From: Rhodoplanes sp.
GTDB lineage: Bacteria > Pseudomonadota > Alphaproteobacteria > Rhizobiales > Xanthobacteraceae
Direction: 5' to 3'
Assembly (NCBI RefSeq): GCF_013377085.1
Contig: NZ_JACAAX010000052.1
Span: 1 to 46,602 of the forward strand
Length of the DNA stretch: 46,602 nucleotides
Positions 8,026 to 15,556 of this stretch are shown in pieces. The translations under genes were made by a program, and so were the position numbers. Every line of letters begins with the position of its first letter. Within the stretch, counting starts at the first letter, position 1. The notes beneath the pieces are model-generated. The model searched no databases. It saw only the letters and a list, made by a program, of their open reading frames with translations, and was not told the origin of the DNA.

Positions 8026-8790
8026 TCACACCGCGACGGCGTCTCCGCCCGACACGTCGGTCGAGTGCTGCGGCCGCGGATGGCGGCGCGGGCTGCAGCC
8101 GGGCAGGAACCGGCACACCCGGTCGATCACGCCGGAGATCTGCTGGCCGCGGCCGAGCGCCCGGTCGAGCGCCGCCATGGTGCGGGCGTGTCCCGGCTCG
8201 TCGTCGTCCAGGAAGGTCGACATCACGCTGGCATAGATCAGCGCCAACCCCTGCGCTCGCACCAGGCCGAACGGGCCGGCGGAGGGGATGTCGGCGGCCG
8301 CCAGCATCCACTGCTGCGACGTCACGGCGAACCTGTTGAGGGCGAGCGCCAGCGGCGGGTCCTTACGCGCCGACTGCAGCAGCGAGCGGACCGACTCCTT
8401 GTAGGGCGCCAAGGCCTCGAAGCGGCGCATCAGCACGTCGAACAGCCGCTCGCGGGTCGGCTCCTCGGCCATGTCGGAGTGGTCTCCGTCCAGCACCTCG
8501 CGGTCGATCTCCTTGATGTGGGCGGCCAGGATCGCGAGCTTGGAGCCGAACTGGCCGCGCAGCTCGGCGAGCGTGACGCCGGCCCGCGCCGCGATGTCGC
8601 CGAAGCCGATCGTCTCGAAGGACTGCTCGGCGAGCAGGTCCATGAACGCCTCGATCATCTTTCCGCGCGGCGTGCCGATCCGCCCCGGCTTGCGGGCGTT
8701 GCGCTCCGGGCCGGTCCCGCCGACCCCCTCGGGGGTGTCCTCGAAGCTTCCGCCGTCGTCGCTCGCGGGGGAACGGGGCTTGCGCGCCAT
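8026..8790 (-). CDS. TetR/AcrR-family transcriptional regulator
   Basis: The 254-aa product starts with a ~40-residue charged, Gly/Pro-rich extension, then a TetR DNA-binding domain (about residues 42-90) with F-E-T-I-G-F-G-D-I-A-A-R-A-G-V and an F-G-S-K-L-A-I-L helix. An alpha-helical ligand domain follows, with a basic tail rich in P/R/H. AGGAG stands about 8 nt before the ATG. It lies just upstream of proC on the same strand, separated by ~100 bp only in the sense that proC is transcribed first, so the two are probably separate units. The terminator at 7945-8002 ends it. The target is unknown. Confidence 0.85.
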   Translation of the reverse strand: MARKPRSPASDDGGSFEDTPEGVGGTGPERNARKPGRIGTPRGKMIEAFMDLLAEQSFETIGFGDIAARAGVTLAELRGQFGSKLAILAAHIKEIDREVLDGDHSDMAEEPTRERLFDVLMRRFEALAPYKESVRSLLQSARKDPPLALALNRFAVTSQQWMLAAADIPSAGPFGLVRAQGLALIYASVMSTFLDDDEPGHARTMAALDRALGRGQQISGVIDRVCRFLPGCSPRRHPRPQHSTDVSGGDAVAV

Positions 8791-8891
8791 GGCCTGGACT
8801 CCTGTGGCTGGGTCGATCCGCGTTCTATGTAATTCCCCGGAGGAGCGGGTGCCAGGGCGTCGCTGCGGCGCAGCGTCTCACCCGTCGCAAG

Positions 8892-9818
8892 TTACCCGGC
8901 GAGCTCGCGGGAGCGCTTGGTCGCTGCGGCGACGGCCTTCTCCAGCAGGGCGTCGAAGCCGTCCGGCCCCATCAGCACGTCGAGGGCCGCGGCCGTGGTG
9001 CCGCCCGGCGAGGTGACGTTCTTGCGCAGCGTCGCCGCGTCGAGCGGCGAGCGGAACAGAAGCTCGCCGGCGCCCGCCACCGTCTCGCGGGCGATCTTCT
9101 GGGCGAGGTCCGGCGGCAGCCCGGCCGCGGCGCCGGCGCGCGCGAGGCTCTCGGCGAGCAGGAACACATAGGCCGGCCCCGAGCCCGAGACCGCCGTCAC
9201 GGCGTCGATAAGGCCCTCCTCGGCGACCCAGTCGACCTTGCCGGTGGCGCCGAGCAGGTTTTGCGCGAGCGCGCGCCCTGCCGGGGTCACGGCCGCATTG
9301 GCGACCGCCACCGTCATGCCGCGGCCGATCGAGGCCGGCGTGTTGGGCATCGCCCGCACGGCGGCAGTCCCGGCTCCGAAGATCTGCTCCAGGAAGGCCA
9401 GCGTGCGCCCGGCCATGATGGAGATCACCACGGCTCCGGAGGCGACCAGCGGCGCCAGCGGGGGCAGGGCGTCGGGGGCCATCTGCGGCTTCACGGCGAG
9501 CACGATCGCCTCCGGCTTCAGGCCGGCGGGATCGGGATTGAGCCGCAGGCCGCCGATCGCCTGGGCGGCGACCTCGGCCGAGGGGTGGGGCTCCAGCACC
9601 ACGATTTTTCGCGCGTCGAGGCCGAGGCGCAGCCAGCCGTCCAAGAGGGCGCCGCCCATCTTGCCGGCGCCGACCAGCACGATCGGCCCCTTGACGGCGC
9701 GCAGCGGGCTCGGCCCGCCGAGCGGGCTCGGCCCGCCGAGCGGGCTCGCGCCCGCCGCCACTTCGGTTTTCGTGGCGGGCTTCGCTTGGGACTTCGTCTC
9801 GGACTTCCGCTGGGACAT
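8892..9818 (-). CDS. proC: Pyrroline-5-carboxylate reductase
   Basis: ProC reduces 1-pyrroline-5-carboxylate to proline with NAD(P)H in the cytoplasm. The frame runs open far upstream, but the ATG at 9818 is the sensible start: a ~45-residue Lys/Ser/Ala-rich extension, then the Rossmann motif V-L-V-G-A-G-K-M-G-G-A-L. Family segments follow: V-L-A-V-K-P-Q, A-V-R-A-M-P-N-T-P, A-V-S-G-S-G-P-A-Y-V-F and T-S-P-G-G-T-T-A-A-A-L. Length 308 aa, longer than usual because of the N-terminal extension, which carries a repeated G-G-P-S-P-L unit encoded by an 18-bp tandem repeat (9703-9748). Confidence 0.95.
   Translation of the reverse strand: MSQRKSETKSQAKPATKTEVAAGASPLGGPSPLGGPSPLRAVKGPIVLVGAGKMGGALLDGWLRLGLDARKIVVLEPHPSAEVAAQAIGGLRLNPDPAGLKPEAIVLAVKPQMAPDALPPLAPLVASGAVVISIMAGRTLAFLEQIFGAGTAAVRAMPNTPASIGRGMTVAVANAAVTPAGRALAQNLLGATGKVDWVAEEGLIDAVTAVSGSGPAYVFLLAESLARAGAAAGLPPDLAQKIARETVAGAGELLFRSPLDAATLRKNVTSPGGTTAAALDVLMGPDGFDALLEKAVAAATKRSRELAG
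9703..9748. repeat. 18-bp tandem repeat inside proC
   Basis: The unit AGCGGGCTCGGCCCGCCG occurs twice exactly (9703-9720, 9721-9738), followed by a partial third copy to 9748. It encodes the G-G-P-S-P-L repeats in the N-terminal extension of ProC. It keeps the reading frame, so copy number can change without disrupting the enzyme. Confidence 0.9.
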
Positions 9819-10040
9819 GGCAGTTCTCGAAACCTCCTGGACCAAGGCCGCACCGGGCGAACCCGGCCGGCCTAGCGGGCGCAGCCCTGGCCGCCCCGCC
9901 GAATCACGTTGACCGGCGGCCGGGGCTTCGTTCACAACCCCGGTCGCATCGTCCCCGCGCGGCTCGATCGGACACGGCGCGCCGATTGGCAAGGGGCACG
10001 GTCGACATTGCGGATACTGACGCGAGACATTGGGGCGAGT

Positions 10041-10916
10041 ATGACCAAGGCGGTGCTGGGGATCATCGGCGGATCGGGCATTTACGACCTGCCGGGTCTG
10101 GAGAACGTGGTCGAGAAGCGGGTGGAGAGCCCGTGGGGCGAGCCGTCCGGGCCGGTGGTGATGGGTGAGGTCGCCGGCCTGCCGATCGTCTTCCTGTCGC
10201 GCCACGGCGAGGGGCATCGCATCTCGCCCTCCGACATCAATTACCGGGCGAACATCGACATCCTCAAGCGCGTCGGCGTCACCGACATCGTCACGCTGTC
10301 GGCCTGCGGCTCGTTCAAGCAGGAGCTGCCACCCGGCACCTTCGTGCTGGTCGACCAGTTCGTCGACCGCACCCACAAGCGCGAGAGCTCGTTCTTCGGC
10401 ACCGGCTGTGTCGCCCATGTGTCGATGGCCCATCCGGTGTCGCCGCGGCTGCGCATCCACATCGCCGAGGCGGCGCGGGCCGAGGGCATCGGGGTGGTGC
10501 GCGACGGCACCTATGTGTGCATGGAGGGCCCGCAGTTCTCCAGCTACGCCGAGAGCATGACCTACAAGCAGCTCGGCTATTCGGTGATCGGCATGACCAA
10601 CATGCCGGAGGCCAAGCTCGCCCGCGAGGCGGAGATTTGCTACGCGACCGTCGCCATGGTGACGGATTTCGACTGCTGGCATCCCGACCACGACGCCGTG
10701 ACGGTGCAGGACATCATCAAGGTGCTGGTCGAGAACGCCGAGAAGGCGAAGCAACTCGTCGCCCGCCTCGCCCGCGATTTTCCGCGCGAGCACGAGCCGT
10801 GCCCCATCGGCTCCGACCGTGCCCTCGACAACGCCCTCATCACGGCGCCGGACGCCCGCGATCCGGCGCTTTTGGCGAAACTCGACGCGGTGGCGGGGCG
10901 GGTGCTGAAGGGGTGA
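10041..10916 (+). CDS. mtnP: S-methyl-5'-thioadenosine phosphorylase
   Basis: MtnP splits 5'-methylthioadenosine with phosphate into adenine and 5-methylthioribose-1-phosphate. The frame is open from 9909, but the ATG at 10041 begins the family N-terminus (M-T-K-A-V-L-G-I-I-G-G-S-G-I-Y-D). Further motifs: S-R-H-G-E-G-H, N-Y-R-A-N-I, S-A-C-G-S-F-K-Q-E, M-E-G-P-Q-F-S-S and M-T-N-M-P-E-A-K-L-A-R-E. The T-D-F-D-C-W segment near the C-terminus is the adenosine-type base-recognition loop. 291 aa, normal length. Apt, which recycles adenine, lies about 1.1 kb downstream in the same orientation. Confidence 0.95.
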   Translation: MTKAVLGIIGGSGIYDLPGLENVVEKRVESPWGEPSGPVVMGEVAGLPIVFLSRHGEGHRISPSDINYRANIDILKRVGVTDIVTLSACGSFKQELPPGTFVLVDQFVDRTHKRESSFFGTGCVAHVSMAHPVSPRLRIHIAEAARAEGIGVVRDGTYVCMEGPQFSSYAESMTYKQLGYSVIGMTNMPEAKLAREAEICYATVAMVTDFDCWHPDHDAVTVQDIIKVLVENAEKAKQLVARLARDFPREHEPCPIGSDRALDNALITAPDARDPALLAKLDAVAGRVLKG

Positions 10917-10935
10917 GGCGAGCCACCAACACTCC

Positions 10936-11037
10936 GTCATTCCGGGGCGCCGCGCAGCGGCGAGCCCGGAATCCATACACACAGACCGGGGTTATGGGTT
11001 CCGGGCTCGCGGCCTGTCGGCCGCGCCCCGGAACGAC
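10936..11037 (-). repeat. Dispersed ~100-bp palindromic repeat, copy 1
   Basis: It begins GTCATTCCGGGGCG and ends CGCCCCGGAACGAC, with inner complementary segments and a centre that is the reverse complement of the centre of the copies at 15422 and 32129 (the CCATAACCCCGGTCTGTG-type core). It fills most of the mtnP-trmO gap, where it could also end or stabilise mtnP mRNA. Confidence 0.88.
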
Positions 11038-11145
11038 CGAGACCGTGGGTCAGCGCCTATTGGGACGAGCCCGGCCAAGACGCAGGGACACGCCTGAGAC
11101 GTGCGTTCGTTCGCCGGCCCAACGGCGACGGCAGAGGAGGGAACC

Positions 11146-11607
11146 ATGGCCATCGTTCTGGAACCAATCGGCATCGTGCGGGGCGGCCGCGCCGAGGCGG
11201 TCGACGACGGCTGGGGCCTTGTCGAGGCCGACATCGTGCTGGATCCGGCCCGGCTGAAACCGGAGGCGACGCTGGGGCTGACCGCCTTCAGCCACGTCGT
11301 GGTCGTCTTTCACATGCACAAGGTCGCCGAGGACAAGGTCGAGACGGGCGCTCGCCATCCGCGCGAGCGCGAGGATTGGCCGCTGCTCGGCATCCTGGCC
11401 CAGCCGGCGCGATCTCGGCCGAACCGGATCGGCGTGACCACGGTCGCGCTGGTCGCGGTCGACGGGCTCACGTTGCGGGTGCGCGGCCTCGACGCCATCG
11501 ACGGCACCCCGGTGCTCGACATCAAGCCACACATCACCGGCTTCGCGCCGCGCGGTGTCATCCGCGAGCCGACCTGGGTGCGCGACCTGATGCAGAGCTA
11601 TTGGTGA
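11146..11607 (+). CDS. trmO: tRNA (t6A37)-N6-methyltransferase TrmO-like (TsaA/YaeB family)
   Basis: TrmO methylates t6A37 of threonine tRNAs using S-adenosylmethionine. The ATG at 11146 follows GAGGAGGGA. The 153-aa protein has the family segments E-P-I-G-I-V-R near the start, then F-S-H-V-V-V-V-F-H-M-H, H-P-R-E-R, the Q-P-A-R-S-R-P-N-R-I-G-V block and G-T-P-V-L-D-I-K-P-H-I. It lacks the C-terminal domain of E. coli TrmO, as most short alphaproteobacterial members do. Palindromic repeats bound it on both sides, so it is probably monocistronic. Family firm; the exact methyl acceptor is inferred. Confidence 0.88.
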   Translation: MAIVLEPIGIVRGGRAEAVDDGWGLVEADIVLDPARLKPEATLGLTAFSHVVVVFHMHKVAEDKVETGARHPREREDWPLLGILAQPARSRPNRIGVTTVALVAVDGLTLRVRGLDAIDGTPVLDIKPHITGFAPRGVIREPTWVRDLMQSYW

Positions 11608-11612
11608 GGGCA

Positions 11613-11719
11613 GTCATTCCGGGACGCGCCGACGGCGCGGACCCGGAATCCAGCCGCAGACGCGGGACTCGCCGCTGGATTCCGGGTTCGCGGGCCGTTG
11701 GCCCGCGCCCCGGAATGAC
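11613..11719. repeat. Dispersed palindromic repeat, copy 2 (diverged)
   Basis: It starts GTCATTCCGGG and ends CCCCGGAATGAC, with inner hairpins such as GCGGGCCGTTGGCCCGC. Its centre differs from the other three copies: the TCCAGC...GCTGGA arms pair around a unique core. It lies between the convergent trmO and the 66-aa membrane protein gene. Confidence 0.85.
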
Positions 11720-11736
11720 GACGGTCCAAAATCTCT

Positions 11737-11937
11737 TCACAGGCTCCAGCGCCGCATCAGCACGTCCATCTGGCCGCCGAACAGGGCCGCGAGGATCGCC
11801 GCGAGCACGAAGCCGACCGCCGCCAGGATGAGGGCGGCCGGAATTGCCGCGAGGCTGAGCTTGACGAGGAAGAACACCAGCCGGAAAAAGGGGATGCGGA
11901 GGTCGACGACGACGATCTTCTGCGTAATTTCGTCCAT
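11737..11937 (-). CDS. Small membrane protein (66 aa)
   Basis: The ATG at 11937 lies behind GGAG. The peptide M-D-E-I-T-Q-K-I-V-V-V-D-L-R-I-P-F-F-R then enters one long or two short hydrophobic segments (about residues 19-55, Ala/Leu/Ile/Phe-rich) and a charged tail ending R-R-W-S-L. It is divergent from apt, about 100 bp apart. I recognise no named family, but a short conserved hydrophobic protein with strong codon bias is very likely real. Function unknown. Confidence 0.7.
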   Translation of the reverse strand: MDEITQKIVVVDLRIPFFRLVFFLVKLSLAAIPAALILAAVGFVLAAILAALFGGQMDVLMRRWSL

Positions 11938-12038
11938 AGGGGGTCTCCGTTGCGTTCGGTGCCATGCTTCGCCATACCGGGGCGCCCTGCAAGCGTGAGC
12001 CGCCCTGCAAGCCCCGTTCCCCACCCCCACCAGGCCGA

Positions 12039-12593
12039 ATGATGATCACCAACACCAATTTCGAGAACGACCTCAAGGCCGCGATCCGCACCATCCCGGA
12101 TTATCCCAAGCCCGGCATCCTGTTCCGCGACATCACCACGCTGCTCGGCGACGCCCGCGCCTTCCGCCGCGCCGTCGACGAATTGGTCCAGCCCTGGGCC
12201 GGCATGAAGATCGACAAGGTCGCCGGCATCGAGGCGCGGGGCTTCATCCTGGGCGGCGCCATGGCCCATCAGGTCTCCGCCGGCTTCGTGCCGATCCGCA
12301 AGAAGGGCAAGCTGCCGCACAAGCGCGTCAGCATCGCCTATTCGCTCGAATACGGGCTCGACGAGATGGAGGTTCATGCGGACGCCGTGGTGGCGGGCGA
12401 GCGCGTCGTCCTGGTCGACGACCTGATCGCCACCGGCGGCACCGCGGTGGGCGCCGTGACGCTGCTGCGCCAGCTCGGCGCCGAGGTCCTGGCCGCCTGC
12501 TTCGTCATCGACCTGCCGGAGCTCGGCGGCGCCGACAAGCTGCGGGCGCTCGACGTGCCGGTGCGCACGCTGGTGACGTTTGACGGCCACTGA
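12039..12593 (+). CDS. apt: Adenine phosphoribosyltransferase
   Basis: Apt converts adenine and PRPP into AMP and pyrophosphate. The 184-aa protein shows the full family pattern: [15 protein letters not shown], then [18 protein letters not shown] and the PRPP loop [12 protein letters not shown]. The double ATG at 12039/12042 is the likely start; the frame upstream to 11964 lacks family sequence. Along with mtnP it closes the methylthioadenosine-to-AMP salvage route. Confidence 0.96.
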   Translation: MMITNTNFENDLKAAIRTIPDYPKPGILFRDITTLLGDARAFRRAVDELVQPWAGMKIDKVAGIEARGFILGGAMAHQVSAGFVPIRKKGKLPHKRVSIAYSLEYGLDEMEVHADAVVAGERVVLVDDLIATGGTAVGAVTLLRQLGAEVLAACFVIDLPELGGADKLRALDVPVRTLVTFDGH

Positions 12594-12629
12594 CCACATG
12601 CCCTCGATCCGCCTGCCGTCGCTGGCCGG

Positions 12630-13487
12630 ATGAAGCCGGCCCCGTTCCGGCATCACGCACCGGCGACCGTCGAGGAGGCGGTGGCGCTGCTGGCGGCGCT
12701 CGCGCCCGAGGACGGCCGGGTGCTGGCGGGCGGCCAGAGTCTGGTGCCGACCATGGCGTTCCGGCTGGCTCGGCCGGCGCATCTCGTCGACATCAACGGC
12801 GTCGCCGGGCTCGATCGCCTCGCGATCGCGGACGGACGACTGGCCATCGGCGCGCTGGTGCGGCATGCGGCCTTTCACCGACCACCCGTCGACGGGCCGC
12901 TCGGCATCCTGTTGGCCGCGGTGGTACGCCACATCGCGCACCATCCGGTCCGCACCCGCGGCACCTTCTGCGGCAGCCTCGCCCATGCCGATCCGGCCTC
13001 CGAATGGGGCCTGCTCGTCGCGACGCTCGGCGCCGAGATGGGGGTGCGCAGCGTCCGCGGCAGCCGCAGCGTGAGCGCCGACGACTGGTTCCAGGGCATG
13101 ATGACGACGGCGCTGGAGGCGGACGAGCTTCTGGTCGAGGCGCGGCTGCCGCTCATTGCCGCCGACACGCGGGTCGGCTTCTGCGAGTTCAACCGCAGGC
13201 CCGGCGACTACGCGCTGGCGATGGCGCTGGTGACGTTGCGCGAGAAAGCCGGCGTCGTGGTCGAGGCGCGGCTCGGGATCGGCGGTGTCGAGCCGCAGCC
13301 GCGGCGGATCGTCGAGGCCGAGGCGGCGCTGGTCGGTGCGCCGGCCGGGCCGCAGGCTTTCGAGGCCGCGGCGAAGGCCGTCATGGCCGCGGTCGATCCG
13401 ATGGACGATGTCCACACCAGCGCCGCGTATCGCCGCGACCTCGCCGGCACCGTGGTGCGCCGGGCGCTGCAGCAGGCGATGGGCTGA
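12630..13487 (+). CDS. FAD-binding medium subunit of a CO/xanthine dehydrogenase-type molybdenum hydroxylase (CoxM/CutM-like)
   Basis: 285 aa. The N-terminal FAD site reads L-A-G-G-Q-S-L-V-P-T-M-A-F-R-L, the second FAD-contact block is T-R-G-T-F-C-G-S-L-A-H-A-D-P-A-S-E, and a C-terminal CO-dehydrogenase flavoprotein domain follows (R-P-G-D-Y-A-L near residue 190). The subunit passes electrons from the 2Fe-2S subunit to an acceptor. The partner 2Fe-2S subunit is at 14868, but gloB and a cupin gene on the other strand lie between, and no molybdenum-binding large subunit is present in the window. Only 36 bp separate it from apt. Confidence 0.9.
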   Translation: MKPAPFRHHAPATVEEAVALLAALAPEDGRVLAGGQSLVPTMAFRLARPAHLVDINGVAGLDRLAIADGRLAIGALVRHAAFHRPPVDGPLGILLAAVVRHIAHHPVRTRGTFCGSLAHADPASEWGLLVATLGAEMGVRSVRGSRSVSADDWFQGMMTTALEADELLVEARLPLIAADTRVGFCEFNRRPGDYALAMALVTLREKAGVVVEARLGIGGVEPQPRRIVEAEAALVGAPAGPQAFEAAAKAVMAAVDPMDDVHTSAAYRRDLAGTVVRRALQQAMG

Positions 13488-13494
13488 TCTCGTC

Positions 13495-13926
13495 TCACGC
13501 GACGGGCGGCGAAAAGTCCGGTGGGGCGAGCTCGAAACGGTCGAACAGGAAGCCGGGCGCCACCGTGCAGCCGACCAGCGTCCAGTCGCCGAGCGTCTCG
13601 GCCGCCTGCCAGGCGCCGGCCGGCACCGCAACCTGCGGCCGCTCGTCGGCGTCGAGGTCCTGGCCCAGCCGGTGGGCCGTCGCGGATTCGCCGTCGGCGG
13701 CGATCTCCAGCCGCAGCGGGCTGCCGGCGTACCAGTGCCACACCTCGACGGCATCGACCCGGTGCCAGCGCGAGCGCTCGCCGCGCGCCAGCAGGAAATA
13801 GATCGCCGTCGAGGCGGAGCGCCCGGCCGGCTCCGCGGCGTCCCGGAACGTCTCGCGAAAATGCCCGCCCTCGGGATGCGGCGCCAAGCCCAGCAGGTCG
13901 ATCACGTCGGCGGCGGTCTTGATCAC
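13495..13926 (-). CDS. DUF985-type cupin protein
   Basis: The start is taken as GTG at 13926, two bases after the gloB stop, giving 143 aa. The peptide has the cupin_5/DUF985 pattern: D-L-L-G-L-A-P-H-P-E-G-G-H-F-R-E-T-F, I-Y-F-L-L, the W-H-R-V-D-A-V-E-V-W-H-W-Y-A-G segment and a closing V-G-C-T-V-A-P-G-F. These are small beta-barrel proteins of unknown function, some thought to bind sugars or nucleotides. Translational coupling to gloB is likely. It ends 7 bp from the convergent CoxM-like gene. Confidence 0.88.
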   Translation of the reverse strand: MIKTAADVIDLLGLAPHPEGGHFRETFRDAAEPAGRSASTAIYFLLARGERSRWHRVDAVEVWHWYAGSPLRLEIAADGESATAHRLGQDLDADERPQVAVPAGAWQAAETLGDWTLVGCTVAPGFLFDRFELAPPDFSPPVA

Positions 13927-13928
13927 GA

Positions 13929-14696
13929 TCAGAATCGGTTCTTGCGTTCGCGCAGCTCGCCGAAGACCTGGGCGGCCGGCTTGCCGCTCATCTTCACGGC
14001 GGTGGCGACCACCGGAACGTCGGCGCGCAGGAACGGGTTGGCGCGCTTCTCCTCGCCGATCGTCACCGGAATGGTCGGCTGCCCGGCGGCGACCTGTCGG
14101 TCGGCCTCCTCGGCGCGCGCCTTCAGGGCCGGATTGTCGGGCTCGATGGTCAGGGCGAAGCGGATGTTCGCCTTGGTGTATTCGTGGCCGCAGAAGATTT
14201 TGGTGTCGTCCGGCAGCGCCCGCAGCTTGACGAGCGACTCCCACATCGCCTGGTGCGTGCCCTCGATCACCCGGCCGCAGCCGATCGAGAACAGCGTGTC
14301 GCCGACAAAGGCGATCTTGTCGTCTGGAAACACGTAGGCGATGTGGCCGATCGTGTGCCCGGGCGTGTCGAGCACCTTTGCCGTCAGCGAGCCGACCTTG
14401 ACGGTGTCGCCCTCGGCGACGGTGGCGTCGACGGCGGGGATCGGCTGTTTCTCGCGGCGCGGCGCCGTGACCTTGCAGCCGTGCCGCTCCTTCAGCTCCT
14501 CGATGCCGCCCGTATGGTCGCCGTGGTGATGGGTGACCAGGATGTCGGTGAGCTGCCATCCGGTCTCTTTCAGCGCCGCGTCCACGGCCCAGGCCTCGGG
14601 CGCGTCGATGGCGGCGGTCGCGCCGGTCGCCGGATCGTGGATCAGAACGCCGTAATTGTCGGTCAGGCACTTGAACAGATGAGTTTGCGCGGCCAT
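13929..14696 (-). CDS. gloB: Hydroxyacylglutathione hydrolase (glyoxalase II)
   Basis: GloB hydrolyses S-lactoylglutathione to lactate and glutathione in methylglyoxal detoxification. This metallo-beta-lactamase-fold protein has the metal motif H56-H-H58-G-D60-H61 in V-T-H-H-H-G-D-H-T-G-G, then the P-G-H-T-I-G-H, F-V-G-D-T-L-F-S-I-G-C-G-R and F-C-G-H-E-Y-T segments. 255 aa from the ATG at 14696, the normal family length; an ATG at 14705 would add three residues. The frame stays open far upstream, but nothing in that stretch is GloB-like. Confidence 0.95.
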   Translation of the reverse strand: MAAQTHLFKCLTDNYGVLIHDPATGATAAIDAPEAWAVDAALKETGWQLTDILVTHHHGDHTGGIEELKERHGCKVTAPRREKQPIPAVDATVAEGDTVKVGSLTAKVLDTPGHTIGHIAYVFPDDKIAFVGDTLFSIGCGRVIEGTHQAMWESLVKLRALPDDTKIFCGHEYTKANIRFALTIEPDNPALKARAEEADRQVAAGQPTIPVTIGEEKRANPFLRADVPVVATAVKMSGKPAAQVFGELRERKNRF

Positions 14697-14867
14697 GGGT
14701 TCCATCGTGCGGTTGCTCGTCAGTGGACCTAGGATGATCCAGGCGATTGTGCAACGGCGCCCGGCGTCGCGCCCGGGCGAATCCGCTCCTGCCGCGGCAT
14801 TGAAGCGCTCCCGCCGGACCGGCATAGTCCGGCGCGCCGGGCCGATCCGTCCGGATGGACGCCGCCC

Positions 14868-15377
14868 ATGACCGAGACGCGTGACATCACCTTGACGATC
14901 AACGGCCGCGACCATGCGGTCCGGGTCGAGCCGCGGCGCACGCTCGCCGACGCGATCCGCGAGGACTGCGGCCAGACCGGCACCCATGTCGGCTGCGAGC
15001 ACGGCGTCTGCGGCGCCTGCACCGTGATGGTGGACGGCGAGGCGGTGCGGGCCTGCCTGATGTTCGCCGTGCAGGCGCAGGGGCGGGCGATCCGCACCGT
15101 CGAGGGGCTGGCGGACGGCGACGCCCTGCATCCGCTCCAACGCGCCTTCATGAATCACCACGGGCTCCAATGCGGCTTCTGCACGCCCGGCTTCCTGATG
15201 CTGGCGGCGAGCGTGCTGGAGCGCGATCCGGCGATCTCGGACGCCGAGATGGTGGACCTCCTGGCGTCCAATCTGTGCCGCTGCACCGGCTATCAGGGCA
15301 TCATCGCCGCCGTCCGCGCCGCCGCTGCCGAGATGCGGCAGGCTCGAGACTCCGTTCGTCCCCGCGAAAGCGCATAG
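14868..15377 (+). CDS. 2Fe-2S small subunit of a CO/xanthine dehydrogenase-type molybdenum hydroxylase (CoxS/CutS-like)
   Basis: 169 aa with two ferredoxin-type domains. The plant-type cluster is C-x4-C-x2-C (G-C-E-H-G-V-C-G-A-C-T-V) with its fourth Cys in R-A-C-L. The second, helical cluster domain has C-G-F-C-T-P-G-F and N-L-C-R-C-T-G-Y. It would pass electrons from a molybdenum cofactor subunit to the FAD subunit at 12630. That large subunit is not in the window, and a palindromic repeat follows immediately. Either the enzyme is split across the genome or these are leftovers of a dismantled operon. Confidence 0.93.
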   Translation: MTETRDITLTINGRDHAVRVEPRRTLADAIREDCGQTGTHVGCEHGVCGACTVMVDGEAVRACLMFAVQAQGRAIRTVEGLADGDALHPLQRAFMNHHGLQCGFCTPGFLMLAASVLERDPAISDAEMVDLLASNLCRCTGYQGIIAAVRAAAAEMRQARDSVRPRESA

Positions 15378-15421
15378 GCGCTGACGACCGGGCGATGGAG
15401 GAGCCGATATCCGCAGCCTTC

Positions 15422-15522
15422 GTCGTCCCGGGGCGCGGCTGTAGGCCGCGAGCCCGGGACCCATAACCCCGGTCTGTGAGTATGGATTCCGGGCTCGCCG
15501 CTGCGCGGCGCCCCGGAATGAC
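15422..15522 (+). repeat. Dispersed palindromic repeat, copy 3
   Basis: It begins GTCGTCCCGGGGCG, has the centre CCATAACCCCGGTCTGTGAG, and ends GCCCCGGAATGAC. It is nearly collinear with the copy at 32129 and inverted relative to the copy at 10936. It lies between the convergent CoxS-like gene and malQ. Confidence 0.9.
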
Positions 15523-15556
15523 GGAGAATACGTCGGCACGCTCCACGCGCGCGTCT

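Noticed and set aside
8892-10982. A 696-codon minus-strand open frame including proC
   Set aside because: The part upstream of 9818 is antisense to mtnP and shows no family; mtnP on the plus strand is the real gene.
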